From positions 62,001-126,000 of the forward strand of contig JAJLPB010000009.1 in assembly GCA_025548565.1 (NCBI GenBank): a stretch of DNA of 64,000 nucleotides, in the 5' to 3' direction. This DNA comes from Rugamonas sp. A1-17. Its GTDB lineage: Bacteria > Pseudomonadota > Gammaproteobacteria > Burkholderiales > Burkholderiaceae_D. Position numbers and translations under genes: made by a program. The first letter of the stretch is position 1, and the number at the start of each line of letters is the position of its first letter. Below are positions 1 to 8,952 of the stretch, one piece after another. The notes under the pieces are model-generated. The model saw nothing but the letters and a program-made list of their open reading frames with translations, had not been told where the DNA came from and did no database searches.

Positions 1-188
1 CGCACCGACGACGCGCCGCCGGTGGATACATCGGAATAGGTTCCGTAGTGCCAGCGGGAGCCGTCCTTATGCGCCGGCAATAGCGTCTGGGTCGGAAAGG
101 TCCGGTAGACAAAAAAGACCGCCAGCAGCGCGTCCACGACCAGCAGTGAAATCAGCGCCAGCAGCGCCTTCTTATAGAACTCTTGCAT
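1..188 (-). CDS. N-terminal part of a membrane-anchored protein (runs off the window)
   Basis: The minus-strand reading frame opens at an ATG at 188 and leaves the window at position 1, so only about 62 residues are visible. It begins MQEFYKKALLALISLL and continues with a single hydrophobic stretch (about residues 8-28, ending AVFFVY), followed by a polar segment containing HKDGSRWHYGTY. This looks like a type II membrane anchor or an uncleaved signal with the main domain outside the window. I do not recognise the family. The next features downstream of its start are the tRNA-Ser terminators, on the same strand. Confidence 0.55.
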   Translation of the reverse strand, partial: MQEFYKKALLALISLLVVDALLAVFFVYRTFPTQTLLPAHKDGSRWHYGTYSDVSTGGASSV

Positions 189-283
189 ATTGGGTATTGA
201 CCTGTCTCGGCGCCGTACTCTTGATGGTACGGTCCCGGCATCATAACAGGTGAAAGGCGCGCCGCCAGCCGATTACGCCGCAC

Positions 284-312
284 AAATAAAAAAGCTCCCT
301 TGCGGGAGCTTT
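284..312 (-). terminator. Rho-independent terminator, first of a duplicated pair
   Basis: A 9-bp stem (291-299 with 304-312) and a TTGC loop are followed on the minus strand by a T-run. The same hairpin recurs at 432-460 as part of a duplicated block of about 62 bp. Confidence 0.75.
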
Positions 313-324
313 CCTATTTAATTA

Positions 325-400
325 TGGCGGAGAGGGTGGGATTCGCCTACGTGGCGCAGGCCGCCCTCGCGCTAGTACGCGCGAGTCTTCGAATCCCACG
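325..400 (-). pseudogene. tRNA-Ser 3'-end scar with inverted-repeat remnant
   Basis: Positions 284-345 repeat 432-493 with a single difference. They include the terminator and the last 21 nt of the tRNA-Ser gene (CCA end, acceptor strand and part of the T arm). At 346 the match stops abruptly inside the T loop. The following bases do not form a tRNA; they hold a 7-bp hairpin (CTCGCGC with GCGCGAG) and, at 391-400, the complement of the T-stem sequence at 336-345, giving a 10-bp inverted repeat. It is either a decayed third tandem tRNA-Ser or the attachment scar of a lost element. No functional anticodon is present. Confidence 0.6.
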
Positions 401-431
401 CGCGAGCTGCGCTCGCTCCTTTCCGCTGCAG

Positions 432-460
432 AAATAAAAAAGCTCCCTTGCGGGAGCTTT
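432..460 (-). terminator. Rho-independent terminator of the serS/tRNA-Ser transcript
   Basis: The stem is 439-447 with 452-460 and the loop is 4 nt; the A-run at 436-441 reads as a T-run on the minus strand. It lies just beyond the CCA end of the nearer tRNA-Ser gene and would end a transcript running from serS through both tRNAs. Confidence 0.8.
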
Positions 461-472
461 CCTATCTAATTA

Positions 473-562
<90 letters not shown>

Positions 563-592
563 TGGTGGTACATTTCTTACAGCAGCGTTGTG

Positions 593-682
<90 letters not shown>

Positions 683-748
683 GTTTTCCCACCTGCTGCT
701 GCGAGAAGGCAAGATTATAGCAGGCCGCAGGGAAAAGGGAAGGAGTAT

Positions 749-2038
749 TTACGCCTTCAGGTGCGTTAATCCACCCATGTACGGACGCAGCACCGCCGGG
801 ATCTCCACCGAACCGTCCGCCTGCTGGTAATTTTCCAGCACGGCGACCAGCGTGCGGCCCACCGCCAGGCCCGATCCGTTGAGCGTGTGCAGCAGTTCCG
901 GCTTGCCCTGGGCGTTGCGGAAGCGCGCCTGCATGCGGCGCGCCTGGAACGCTTCGCAGTTCGACAGCGACGAGATTTCACGGTAGGTGTTCTGCGCCGG
1001 CAGCCATACTTCCAGGTCGTAGGTCTTGGTGGCGCCAAAGCCCATGTCGCCGGTGCACAGCGACATCACGCGATACGGCAGGCCCAGGCGCTGCAGGATG
1101 GTTTCCGCATGGCCGACCATTTCGTCCAGCACGGCGTACGAGGTGTCCGGATGCACCACCTGCACCATCTCGACCTTATCGAACTGGTGCTGGCGGATCA
1201 TGCCGCGCGTGTCGCGGCCGTAGCTGCCCGCTTCCGAGCGGAAGCATGGGGTGTGCGCGGTCATCTTCAGCGGCAGCGTGTCGGCCGCCACGATCTCGTC
1301 GCGCACGATGTTGGTCAGCGTGACTTCCGAGGTCGGGATCAGGTAGAAGTTCTCGCCCTCGCCTTCGACGCCGCCCTTCTTCACCGAGAACAGGTCGGCT
1401 TCGAACTTCGGCAGCTGGCCGGTGCCGCGCAGCGAGTCGGCGTTGACCATGTACGGGGTATAGCACTCGGTGTAGCCGTGCTCGTCGGTGTGGGTGTTCA
1501 GCATGAACTGCGCCAGCGCGCGGTGCAGACGGGCGATGCCGCCCTTCATGACCGAGAAGCGCGAGCCGGTCAGCTTGGTCGCCACGTCGAAATCCAGGCC
1601 CAGCGGCGAGCCGACATCGACGTGATCCTTGACTTCGAATTCAAAGCTGCGCGGGGTGCCGACCTTGCGCACTTCGACGTTGCCGCTTTCATCCGTGCCG
1701 ACCGGGACCGATTCGTGCGGCAGGTTCGGGATCGCCTGCATGAAATCGCTCAGCTTGGCCTGCACCGCGGCCAGCGCCGTTTCGTTCGCCTTGAGCTCGT
1801 CGCCCAGGCCGGCCACTTCCGCCATCAGGGCGGTGGTGTCCTCGCCCTTGCCCTTCATCATGCCGATCAGCTTGGACTGCGAGTTGCGCTTGCCCTGCAG
1901 CTCTTCGGTGCGCGTCTGGATCGCTTTGCGTTCGGCTTCGAGGGCGTTGAACGCGTCCACGTCGAGCTGGAACTTGCGGGTCGCCAGGCGCGCGGCGACG
2001 TTGGCTATATCTTTACGGAGAAGTTGGATATCAATCAT
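749..2038 (-). CDS. serS: Seryl-tRNA synthetase
   Basis: Charges tRNA-Ser with serine in the cytoplasm (class II aminoacyl-tRNA synthetase). The 429-residue protein has normal family length. It starts MIDIQLLRKDI, has the helical tRNA-binding coiled-coil arm at about residues 30-105, and then the class II core. Motif 2 is seen as CFRSEAGSYGRDTRGMIRQH and motif 3 as NGSGLAVGRTL. It is followed on the same strand by two tRNA-Ser genes. In related genomes serS usually sits close behind rarA; here it is about 9 kb from rarA. Confidence 0.97.
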   Translation of the reverse strand: MIDIQLLRKDIANVAARLATRKFQLDVDAFNALEAERKAIQTRTEELQGKRNSQSKLIGMMKGKGEDTTALMAEVAGLGDELKANETALAAVQAKLSDFMQAIPNLPHESVPVGTDESGNVEVRKVGTPRSFEFEVKDHVDVGSPLGLDFDVATKLTGSRFSVMKGGIARLHRALAQFMLNTHTDEHGYTECYTPYMVNADSLRGTGQLPKFEADLFSVKKGGVEGEGENFYLIPTSEVTLTNIVRDEIVAADTLPLKMTAHTPCFRSEAGSYGRDTRGMIRQHQFDKVEMVQVVHPDTSYAVLDEMVGHAETILQRLGLPYRVMSLCTGDMGFGATKTYDLEVWLPAQNTYREISSLSNCEAFQARRMQARFRNAQGKPELLHTLNGSGLAVGRTLVAVLENYQQADGSVEIPAVLRPYMGGLTHLKA

Positions 2039-2128
2039 GGGAACAAGTGCCGTTGTATCGAAAACGTCAATTGTACCAAGAGGATGCCACTTCCCTGCGA
2101 GTTTTGAACAGCCCGCCGGCTGCGCCGA

Positions 2129-2326
2129 TTACAGTGCGGCTTTTTCGGCGGCGGTCAGGCGCTTGGCGGTCACGGTGACCACTTGCATCCTGGCGTTCGA
2201 AACAGCCACTTTAGCGGCCGGGGCGGCTGGGGCCACGGCGCTGTCGGCGGCGGTGGCGAAGCTCGTGGCGGCGGCCAGTACGGTGGCGGCGACGAAGATG
2301 ATTTCCATGTTTTTAGCGATGTTCAT
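2129..2326 (-). CDS. Small exported protein of unknown function
   Basis: A 65-residue protein starting MNIAKNMEIIFVAATVL with an AAGGAG ribosome-binding site a few bases before the ATG. Residues 1-27 form a Sec signal peptide (cleavage likely after ATSFATA). The mature part is short, alanine-rich, and ends VVTVTAKRLTAAEKAAL. Similar tiny exported proteins ending in a VVTVTAKRLT-like motif are, as I recall, common in the Massilia group, but their role is not known. It has its own leader and is probably a single gene. Confidence 0.65.
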   Translation of the reverse strand: MNIAKNMEIIFVAATVLAAATSFATAADSAVAPAAPAAKVAVSNARMQVVTVTAKRLTAAEKAAL

Positions 2327-2457
2327 GATGTGCTCCTTCAGGTAGTTGGTTCGGTATGGTTGTACTGTACCTAAAGGCTCTATGGGCCACCATCGGGATG
2401 CGACGAAGCGCCGGAAACGGCGCCTGAAGTGCAAAAAACAGGTGGAAAACGAAAGAT

Positions 2458-3882
2458 TCAGCCGGCGTGGCGATGCACCAGTTCGCCCAGCGTGGCGATG
2501 GCGGCCTCGGTGCGCGGGCCCCAGGGGTTGCCGCAGTTGAGGCGCAAATAGTTGCGGTACTTGCCTGACGCGGAGAACAGCTGCCCCGGCATGAAGGCCA
2601 CGCCCCGGCCGATGGCGTCCGCGTGCAGGGCCAGCGCGTCGACCGGCTCCGGGAGGCTGACCCACACCACGAAGCCGCCCTGCGGCTCGGACACCGTGCA
2701 TTGCTGCGGGAACGCCCCGCAGATCGCGTCCGACATGCGGGCGATGCGCTGCGACAGCGCGCGCCGCATCTTGCGCAGCTGCTGCTCGTAGGCGCTGCCG
2801 GTCAGGAAGTCGGCCAGCACGGCCTGGAAGAAATGGCTGGTGGCGCCGCTGGAGATCATTTTCAGCACCGCGACATCCTGCGCGTAGCGCCCGGCCGCCA
2901 CGTAGCCGAGCCGCGAACCGGGACTGATGGCCTTGGAAAACGACGCGCACAGCATCACGTGGCCGCTGGTGTCGTAGGCCTTGACCGGCCACGGCCGCTG
3001 CGGCGCGAAGCACAGGTCGCCGTGGACATCGTCCTCGATCAGCGGAATGCCGTGGTGCGACAACAGCTGCGCCAGCCGTTGCTTGTTCGCCTCGGGCATG
3101 ATGCAGCCCAGCGGATTGTTGGCGTTCGGGATCAGCAGCACCGCCTGCACCAGGCCGGCGTTCATCGCCAGCTCCAGCGCGTCGATCGACGCGCCGGTGG
3201 CCGGGTGGGTGGGAATCTCCAGCGCCTTCATGCCCAGCGACTCGATCAGTTGCAGCAGCACGAAATAGGTGGCCGATTCGATCGCGATGGTGTCGCCGGG
3301 CTTGGCCACGGCGCGCAGGCACAGGCTGATCGCCTCGGTGCAGGAACCGGTGACGACGATTTCGTTCAAGTCCAGCTGGCCCCACTCCAGCGCGCGGCGG
3401 GCGATCTGGCGCGCGAACTCCGGGTGGTTGGTCTCGTAGCAGCTCACCGTGCTGAGCAGGCTTGAATCGCGCCGTGCCACCGCGGCCACGGTCTTCTGCA
3501 TGCGCTTGATCGGCAGCAGCTCGTGCTGCGGCCAGGCCGAGCCCATCTGCACCAGGCCGCCGGCCTCATTGGCCTTCAACACCCGCATCAGCAGGTTGTT
3601 GATGCCGACATAGGCAGGTTCCTGCAGATGTCCGGTGTCGGTCATCGCCGCCATTGTGCGCGCGCGGTGACGCACGTAGTAGCCCGCCTGCGGCCTGGCG
3701 TCGACCAGGCCGCGGTCCTCCATCAGCCGCAACGCCTGCATCACGGTGCTGACGGACAGGCGCTTCTGCTGCGCCAGGTGGCGGATCGACGGCAGCCGGT
3801 CGCCCGGCGCGAACACGCGGCTGGCGATCAGCCCGCCCAGCTCGTTGGCCAGGTGTTCGTACAGATTGAGTTGAGTGGACAT
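2458..3882 (-). CDS. MocR-type regulator: GntR winged helix fused to aminotransferase-like domain
   Basis: A 474-residue protein. Residues 1-75 are a GntR winged helix (PGDRLPSIRHLAQ, SVSTVMQALRLMEDRGLV); residues 110-470 are a fold-type I aminotransferase domain. The PLP lysine is visible in SFSKAISPGSRLGYV, and the PLP-phosphate and aspartate contacts fit NANNPLG and EDDVHGDLCF. MocR proteins use the aminotransferase domain as a PLP/amine sensor rather than an enzyme. I chose the ATG at 3882 (MSTQLNLYEHL) over an upstream start because the winged-helix domain begins there. The divergent DUF2917 gene is the probable target. Confidence 0.88.
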   Translation of the reverse strand: MSTQLNLYEHLANELGGLIASRVFAPGDRLPSIRHLAQQKRLSVSTVMQALRLMEDRGLVDARPQAGYYVRHRARTMAAMTDTGHLQEPAYVGINNLLMRVLKANEAGGLVQMGSAWPQHELLPIKRMQKTVAAVARRDSSLLSTVSCYETNHPEFARQIARRALEWGQLDLNEIVVTGSCTEAISLCLRAVAKPGDTIAIESATYFVLLQLIESLGMKALEIPTHPATGASIDALELAMNAGLVQAVLLIPNANNPLGCIMPEANKQRLAQLLSHHGIPLIEDDVHGDLCFAPQRPWPVKAYDTSGHVMLCASFSKAISPGSRLGYVAAGRYAQDVAVLKMISSGATSHFFQAVLADFLTGSAYEQQLRKMRRALSQRIARMSDAICGAFPQQCTVSEPQGGFVVWVSLPEPVDALALHADAIGRGVAFMPGQLFSASGKYRNYLRLNCGNPWGPRTEAAIATLGELVHRHAG

Positions 3883-3967
3883 CCGTGTATTGTGGCCCCG
3901 CCCCGCCCGCTCGCGACAGGTACAGCCGGTGCAATTTTCGACCAGCACAGTTTAGTGCAAGCGGCCG

Positions 3968-3980
3968 TGTGACGGTCACA
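3968..3980. promoter_or_regulatory. Candidate operator in the MocR/DUF2917 divergent region
   Basis: A perfect 6-1-6 palindrome (TGTGAC-G-GTCACA) lies in the 176-bp divergent gap, 85 bp before the MocR start and 78 bp before the DUF2917 start. It is suited to binding a dimeric regulator such as the adjacent MocR protein. A Crp-like site is an alternative, as the half-site resembles TGTGA. Confidence 0.4.
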
Positions 3981-4058
3981 ATTTCGATTTGCTGCATCTG
4001 TTATGGCCGCGCGGCGCTGGCTATGCTGGTTGTACGACAGACCACGGCAGGAGCCGCC

Positions 4059-4394
4059 ATGAAACCGGAATTACTCGCACTGACACAGGGGCAGGCCGAA
4101 TACCGCCTGTCGGAAAACCATCCCTTGCGCATCGCCGGCGCGGCCGGCCGCCACATCGAATGCCTGGCCGGCACCGCCTGGATCACCGTCTACGGCGAAC
4201 GGACCGACTTCATGCTGCGCCAGGGCCAGCGCTTCGAGGTGCCGAACAACGGCCTCATGTTGATCGACGCGGTGGGCCGCGGCACGGTGCGCGTGCGCCT
4301 GCCGGCCGACACCGAAGTGCCAGGCGGCTGGCTCGGCTTTCAGCGCAGGTTCGCCGGTGCGCTGCAGGATGTAGGATTTCTCCTACGCAACTAA
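4059..4394 (+). CDS. DUF2917 domain protein
   Basis: A 111-residue cytoplasmic protein with no signal peptide. The start at 4059 follows a GGCAGGAG ribosome-binding site. The single domain (about residues 10-75) is the short cupin-like DUF2917 fold, recognised by CLAGTAWITVYGERTDFMLR and the following FEVPNNG stretch. DUF2917 genes are often found next to MocR/GntR regulators in Burkholderiales, as here; the biochemical role is unknown. The divergent palindrome at 3968-3980 may control it. Confidence 0.75.
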   Translation: MKPELLALTQGQAEYRLSENHPLRIAGAAGRHIECLAGTAWITVYGERTDFMLRQGQRFEVPNNGLMLIDAVGRGTVRVRLPADTEVPGGWLGFQRRFAGALQDVGFLLRN

Positions 4395-4461
4395 TCGTGC
4401 GCCACGTACTCGTCGGGCTATGTACGATACGTCAACAATATTGACACCGAGGAGTACGATT

Positions 4462-4881
4462 TTGAACACACCATTCTTGAAAACCATCGCCGCCGGCGCC
4501 GTCCTGATGCTGGCCGCGGGCTGCTCGACCATGGGCGGCCAGGGCCCGGCCGCGGACGAGGCGCCGCCACCGGCCAACCCGGCCTTCGCCACCGAAATGG
4601 CCAAGTTCAACGCGCAGTTCCCGAACCCCAAGGCCAGCAAGTACGAGGACGTGTCGATCAACTTCAACAACACGAACAAGCTGGACGAGCGCGGCAACTG
4701 CCACGACAAATCCAAGTATCCGGTGGTGATCGTGCTGACGCTGGACGCCAGCGGCCGCGTCACCCGCAGCACCACCGACGTGGAGAACAGCAAGGCCGCC
4801 TGCTTCCGCGAGGCCTACGCCTCGGTGCAGCTGCCGGCGCCGCCGTTCGCGCCCTACCTGAAGCCGATCAAGCTGCGTTAA
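4462..4881 (+). CDS. Small lipoprotein with a TonB-C-like tail
   Basis: A 139-residue exported lipoprotein. The lipobox is LAAGC, so the mature protein begins at the cysteine followed by STMGG. I chose the TTG start at 4462 because GAGGAG lies 7-12 bases upstream and the signal peptide begins there; a longer ATG frame from 4420 lacks a ribosome site. The C-terminal part (YPVVIVLTLDASGRVTRS to the end) resembles the small alpha/beta domain of TonB C-termini or energy-transducer-like proteins. Role unknown. It ends 4 bp from the convergent hydrolase gene. Confidence 0.7.
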   Translation: MNTPFLKTIAAGAVLMLAAGCSTMGGQGPAADEAPPPANPAFATEMAKFNAQFPNPKASKYEDVSINFNNTNKLDERGNCHDKSKYPVVIVLTLDASGRVTRSTTDVENSKAACFREAYASVQLPAPPFAPYLKPIKLR

Positions 4882-4885
4882 TGCG

Positions 4886-5716
4886 TCAGGCCGCCGCGTC
4901 CTGCGCGGGGGCCTCGTCGTTGTCGGCCGGTTTCTCCAGCCAGGCCATCACCACCTGGTTGAAGCGCTCCGGCTGGCGCAGCATGGGCCAGTGGTCGGTG
5001 TTGAAGCCCACCACCTTGCAGCCCTCCTTCGCTTCCAGCTTGTCGGCCCACTCGTCCGAATGGAACATGAAGGGCTTGCGGGCGCCGTAGATGAACAGCA
5101 TCGGCACCTTGGGCACGAACGGCACCAGCGAGCGGTAGGAACCGGCCTCGCCGGCCGCCAGGATGTAGTACGGGAAGTTCATCTTGACGCTGATGTATTC
5201 CATCGGCGACGGCGCGTGCAGCTTGCGCGCCATGTAGCGCGTCATCATGTTGCCGATCGGCCCGCCGATCGCCCAGGCCAGCGCCAGCGTGCCCTGGTAG
5301 CCCTTGACCATCATCTTCTGCGCCAGCGTGCGCGAGCGCTCGACCGCCTTGGACTGGGCGTCGCCGATGTCGACGCCGATGATCGCGGACACCGCCTGCT
5401 TGTTGCGCATGTAGTACTCGTAGCCGAACACGCAGCCCCAGTCGTGCAGCATCAGGATCACCTTCTGCTTCTGGTTCACGCTGTTGACGACGTAGGAGAT
5501 CAGGCGGATGGTGGCGTCAAGCGAATAGGCGCGGCGCGGCTTGGCGATGTCGAAGCCCGGCAGGGTGAAGCGCACGCAACGGTAACGCTGCTTGAGTTCG
5601 GCGACCTGGGCGTCCCACACGCGGTAGGTGTCCGGCCAGCCGTGGATCATCACGATGGTCTCGGTGCCTTCACCTTCGATATGGACTTCGATGCCATCGA
5701 CCTTTGTTACCTGCAT
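4886..5716 (-). CDS. Alpha/beta hydrolase, epoxide-hydrolase-like
   Basis: A 276-residue cytoplasmic hydrolase. The oxyanion-hole motif is HGWPDT (about residues 25-30), the nucleophile elbow is HDWG with aspartate as the likely nucleophile (about residue 93), and the catalytic histidine is probably in TDHWPMLRQP near residue 243. An aspartate nucleophile with HGWPDT is typical of epoxide hydrolases and haloalkane dehalogenases rather than serine esterases. The substrate cannot be told. It is a single gene, convergent with the lipoprotein. Confidence 0.8.
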   Translation of the reverse strand: MQVTKVDGIEVHIEGEGTETIVMIHGWPDTYRVWDAQVAELKQRYRCVRFTLPGFDIAKPRRAYSLDATIRLISYVVNSVNQKQKVILMLHDWGCVFGYEYYMRNKQAVSAIIGVDIGDAQSKAVERSRTLAQKMMVKGYQGTLALAWAIGGPIGNMMTRYMARKLHAPSPMEYISVKMNFPYYILAAGEAGSYRSLVPFVPKVPMLFIYGARKPFMFHSDEWADKLEAKEGCKVVGFNTDHWPMLRQPERFNQVVMAWLEKPADNDEAPAQDAAA

Positions 5717-5789
5717 TTCGTTCCTCTGCGCCGCCTCGTCAATCCTGAATCTTACAACATTTTTTACAACATTTGAGACCGCACCCCGG

Positions 5790-7418
5790 CTAGGTCTTGA
5801 TCCGCGCCCGCAGCACGCGCTCGGCGCCGACCATGTTCACCGCGAAGCCGTTGCGGCCGGCGGCCTTGACGCCATACAGCGCCTGGTCCGCCGCCCGCAT
5901 GACCTCATCGACCGAAACGGCCGAGCTGGTCGTCAGCGCGATGCCGATGCTGGCCGTCACCTTCAGGCACGCGGTCCCGCTCAGGAAGGGCGGCTGCATG
6001 GCGTCGAGGATCTTGCGCCCCAGCAGATCGATTTCCGTGTTGGAGGCCAGCTGCTCGAACACGATCACGAACTCGTCGCCGGCCAGGCGGGCCACCGTGT
6101 CCGTGGTGCGCACCGCGGCCGTCAGCCGCCGCGCGAATTCCACCAGCACCTCGTCGCCGGCGGCGTGGCCCAGCGTGTCGTTGATGTCCTTGAAATTGTC
6201 GATGTCCAGGAAGGCCAGCCCCACCTGCTGGCCGGCGCGCGCCGCGCGGGCCAGCGCCTTGGGCAGGAAATCGTCGAACATCCGCCGGTTGTGGATGCCG
6301 GTCAGGACGTCGGTGGTGGCGATGCGGTGCAGCTCCGCCTCGGCCCGCTCGCGCCGCTGCGACAAGGCGTAGAACGCCCGGCTGAGGTGGCCGAACTCGT
6401 CGGCCCGGTCCACATCGAACACCGCGATGCCGGCCCGGCCGGCGCTGATATCCTCCACGTGGTCATGCAAGCGCTTCAGCGGCCGCAGCAGTTTCTTGGT
6501 GACGCCCCAGCCGAATATTCCCGCCAGGCCGGTCAGCAGGGCCGCGCCCAGGAACGCCCGCCAGCGCACGCTGCGCATCGGCGCGAACGCGCTTTCCATC
6601 GGATACGACAGCGCGATGTTCCAGGCGGCCTCGCGCAAGTGCTTGTGCACCAGCAGCACCGGCACGTCGTTGTCGAGGATGTCGTCCTGCCAGCCCTCGC
6701 CCCCTTGCAGCGCCGCCTCCAGCACGCTGCCGGGCTCGGGATCGGTCTTCTCCAGTATCCGGCTGCGGTCGGGGTGGTGGATGAGCACGCCCTCGTCGGT
6801 GACGATGAACAGGTAGCCGTCCGAACTGGAGCGCAGCGAGTCGATCTGCGCCGAGAACGACGGCCGCAGCAAATCGATGGCGCCCAGCAGGATGCAGACG
6901 ATCTTGCCGTCGGCATCGCGCAGGGGCTGGGTCAGCACCACCACCGGGCGCCCGGACAACACGCTCTTGAACGGCGCGGACACCACGCCCTCCCTCAGCC
7001 GCATCGTCTCCTGGAAGTACTTGCGGTCGGCGATATTGATGCGCTTGGCGTTGCGGTCGCGCAGGCTGGCGATCAGCGCGCCCGAGGCGTCGAAGGCGGA
7101 GACGTTGAAGAATTCCTCGCGCAGGGTTTCATGCGTTTCCAGCTCTTCCTGGACTTGCGCCAGCGTCAGCTGATGGGCCTGGAACTGCTCGGCCAGCAAG
7201 CTCAGGAGTTGGCGCTTGTCCTGCAGATCGTTGTCGACCAGGGCGGCCGCGCTGGTCAGCAGCGACAGTTCCTGGCGCGCGATCACCTGGCGCAGTTCCG
7301 ACTCGGCGATCAGCAGCGAAATGCCGCCGCTGCCTATGCCGGCGATCAGCACCAGCGCGACTATGAGCACGCTGATCTTGAACTTGAAACTTAAGAAAAA
7401 TCCAAATGAAGGGCGCAT
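5790..7418 (-). CDS. Membrane-bound diguanylate cyclase (Cache-HAMP-GGDEF)
   Basis: Makes cyclic di-GMP from two GTP in response to an external signal. The 542-residue protein has a first membrane helix (about residues 15-38), a large periplasmic sensor of the double-Cache type, a second membrane helix (around 295-315), a HAMP segment and a C-terminal GGDEF domain. The active-site loop reads RLAGDEF, an accepted active variant of GGDEF. The start MRPSFGFF at 7418 was preferred to an upstream frame extension because the first membrane helix follows directly. No EAL domain is present. Confidence 0.87.
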   Translation of the reverse strand: MRPSFGFFLSFKFKISVLIVALVLIAGIGSGGISLLIAESELRQVIARQELSLLTSAAALVDNDLQDKRQLLSLLAEQFQAHQLTLAQVQEELETHETLREEFFNVSAFDASGALIASLRDRNAKRINIADRKYFQETMRLREGVVSAPFKSVLSGRPVVVLTQPLRDADGKIVCILLGAIDLLRPSFSAQIDSLRSSSDGYLFIVTDEGVLIHHPDRSRILEKTDPEPGSVLEAALQGGEGWQDDILDNDVPVLLVHKHLREAAWNIALSYPMESAFAPMRSVRWRAFLGAALLTGLAGIFGWGVTKKLLRPLKRLHDHVEDISAGRAGIAVFDVDRADEFGHLSRAFYALSQRRERAEAELHRIATTDVLTGIHNRRMFDDFLPKALARAARAGQQVGLAFLDIDNFKDINDTLGHAAGDEVLVEFARRLTAAVRTTDTVARLAGDEFVIVFEQLASNTEIDLLGRKILDAMQPPFLSGTACLKVTASIGIALTTSSAVSVDEVMRAADQALYGVKAAGRNGFAVNMVGAERVLRARIKT

Positions 7419-7568
7419 GAGCACACCTGGGTAGCAAGTCCGCCAGCACACTGCGGGTCGAATGGGCTAGCCATTGGTGCACGCGGGGGTTCGGCGTCGC
7501 TGGAGGTTACAAGTATATTACGCCGGTTTACGATTGAGCCGGCACCGTTGCCATGAAACAACGTCGTC

Positions 7569-8876
7569 TTATTGCGCCATCGTCCAGAACATGGCCAGCA
7601 CCGCCAGCGCCATGGCGCCCGTCGCGCCCCAGCCCAGCACGCGCAGGCGGCGACCGATCACGAAGCGGCCCATGATGGACGAGCGTCCGGCCATCAGCAT
7701 CATCACGGCCATGATGGGCAGGGAGATCACACCGTTGAGCACGGCGCTCCAGTACAGCGCCTTGATCGGATCGACCGGCGTGAAGCCCAGCGCGATGCCG
7801 ACGATGGTGGCGAACGCGATGATGCCGTAGAAGCCCTTGGCCTGCGAGGGCGGTTTCTCCAGTCCCTTGGCCCACTTGAAGGCGCCCGCCACCGCGTACG
7901 CCGCCGAGCCTGCCAGCACAGGCACGGCCAGCAGGCCGGTGCCGATGATGCCGGCGCTGAACAGGGCGAAGGCAAAATCGCCGGCCAGCGGACGCAGGGC
8001 GGTGGCCGCCTGCGCCGAGGTCTCGATCGACGTGATGCCGTGCTCATGCAGCGTCACCGCCGTGGTCAGCATGATGAAGAAGGCCACCAGGTTGGAGAAG
8101 CCCATGCCGATCACCGTGTCGATCTTGATGCGCAGGAAGCTGGCGTCCGCCTGGTCCGGTGCCGCGATCAACGGCTGCGCTTGCGGATTGGCTTGCATGT
8201 CCTCCACTTCCTGCGAGGCCTGCCAGAAGAACAGGTAGGGACTGATGGTGGTGCCGAATACCGCCACCATGGTGGTGATGTATTCCGGCGACCAGTCGAG
8301 ATGCGGCAGCGCGGTGGCGGTCAGCACCTTCAGCCACGGCACGTGGACGGTGAACACCGTCGCCACGTAAGCCAGCAAGGCCAGCGTCAGCCATTTGAGG
8401 AGGCGCACGTAGCGGTGATATGGAATGAACACCTGCAGCAGCAGCGAGACCACGCCGAACAGCGCCGCATACACGCGCGACGATCCGCCGGCGATCAGCG
8501 TCATCGCTTCGCCCATGGCCGAGACGTCGGCCGCGATGTTGATGGTGTTGGCGACCAGCAGCAGAGCGACGATGGAACGCACCAGCCATGCGGGGAAATG
8601 CTCGCGGATGTTGGCGGCCAGTCCCTTGCCGCTGACACGCCCGATGCGCGCGCTCACCACCTGGATGCCGACCATCAGCGGGTAGGTCAGGAAGACCGTC
8701 CACAGCATCTGGAACCCGAACTGGGCGCCGGATTGCGAATAGGTGGCGATGCCGCTGGGATCGTCGTCGGCGGCGCCGGTGATCAGGCCCGGGCCGAGTT
8801 TTTTCAGCCAGCTGGTGGCGCCGTCGCGCTCACCAGCTGGCGTGGTTGCGATTAAAGGATATTCAGCATTGGGCAT
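7569..8876 (-). CDS. NRAMP-family divalent metal transporter with atypical metal site
   Basis: A 435-residue inner-membrane transporter with about 11 helices, from MPNAEYPLIATTPAG. The first helix carries DDPSGIATYSQSG, where classical NRAMP proteins have DPGN, and the sixth-helix region has TTISPYLFFWQ where classical members have an MPH motif supplying the metal-binding methionine. The overall fold is clear. Loss of that methionine matches NRAMP-related transporters that accept hydrated magnesium or manganese rather than strictly soft metals. Ion choice here is inference. Single gene; no riboswitch or Fur/MntR box was recognised upstream. Confidence 0.85.
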   Translation of the reverse strand: MPNAEYPLIATTPAGERDGATSWLKKLGPGLITGAADDDPSGIATYSQSGAQFGFQMLWTVFLTYPLMVGIQVVSARIGRVSGKGLAANIREHFPAWLVRSIVALLLVANTINIAADVSAMGEAMTLIAGGSSRVYAALFGVVSLLLQVFIPYHRYVRLLKWLTLALLAYVATVFTVHVPWLKVLTATALPHLDWSPEYITTMVAVFGTTISPYLFFWQASQEVEDMQANPQAQPLIAAPDQADASFLRIKIDTVIGMGFSNLVAFFIMLTTAVTLHEHGITSIETSAQAATALRPLAGDFAFALFSAGIIGTGLLAVPVLAGSAAYAVAGAFKWAKGLEKPPSQAKGFYGIIAFATIVGIALGFTPVDPIKALYWSAVLNGVISLPIMAVMMLMAGRSSIMGRFVIGRRLRVLGWGATGAMALAVLAMFWTMAQ

Positions 8877-8952
8877 AATTTACTCGACAACAAAGGCAGC
8901 CCGGCATTGGGCACAGCTAACGCAGGCCGCATTGTAGCTTGCCCGACGCACA

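Noticed and set aside
2129..3385. A 418-codon minus frame running from the MocR gene into the small exported gene
   Set aside because: Only its last 65 codons, with their own ribosome site and signal peptide, are supported; the rest is a shadow of the MocR frame.
8866..8913. Direct repeat GCATTGGGCA around the NRAMP-like start
   Set aside because: Ten bases twice, 38 bp apart; could be chance and has no partner structure.
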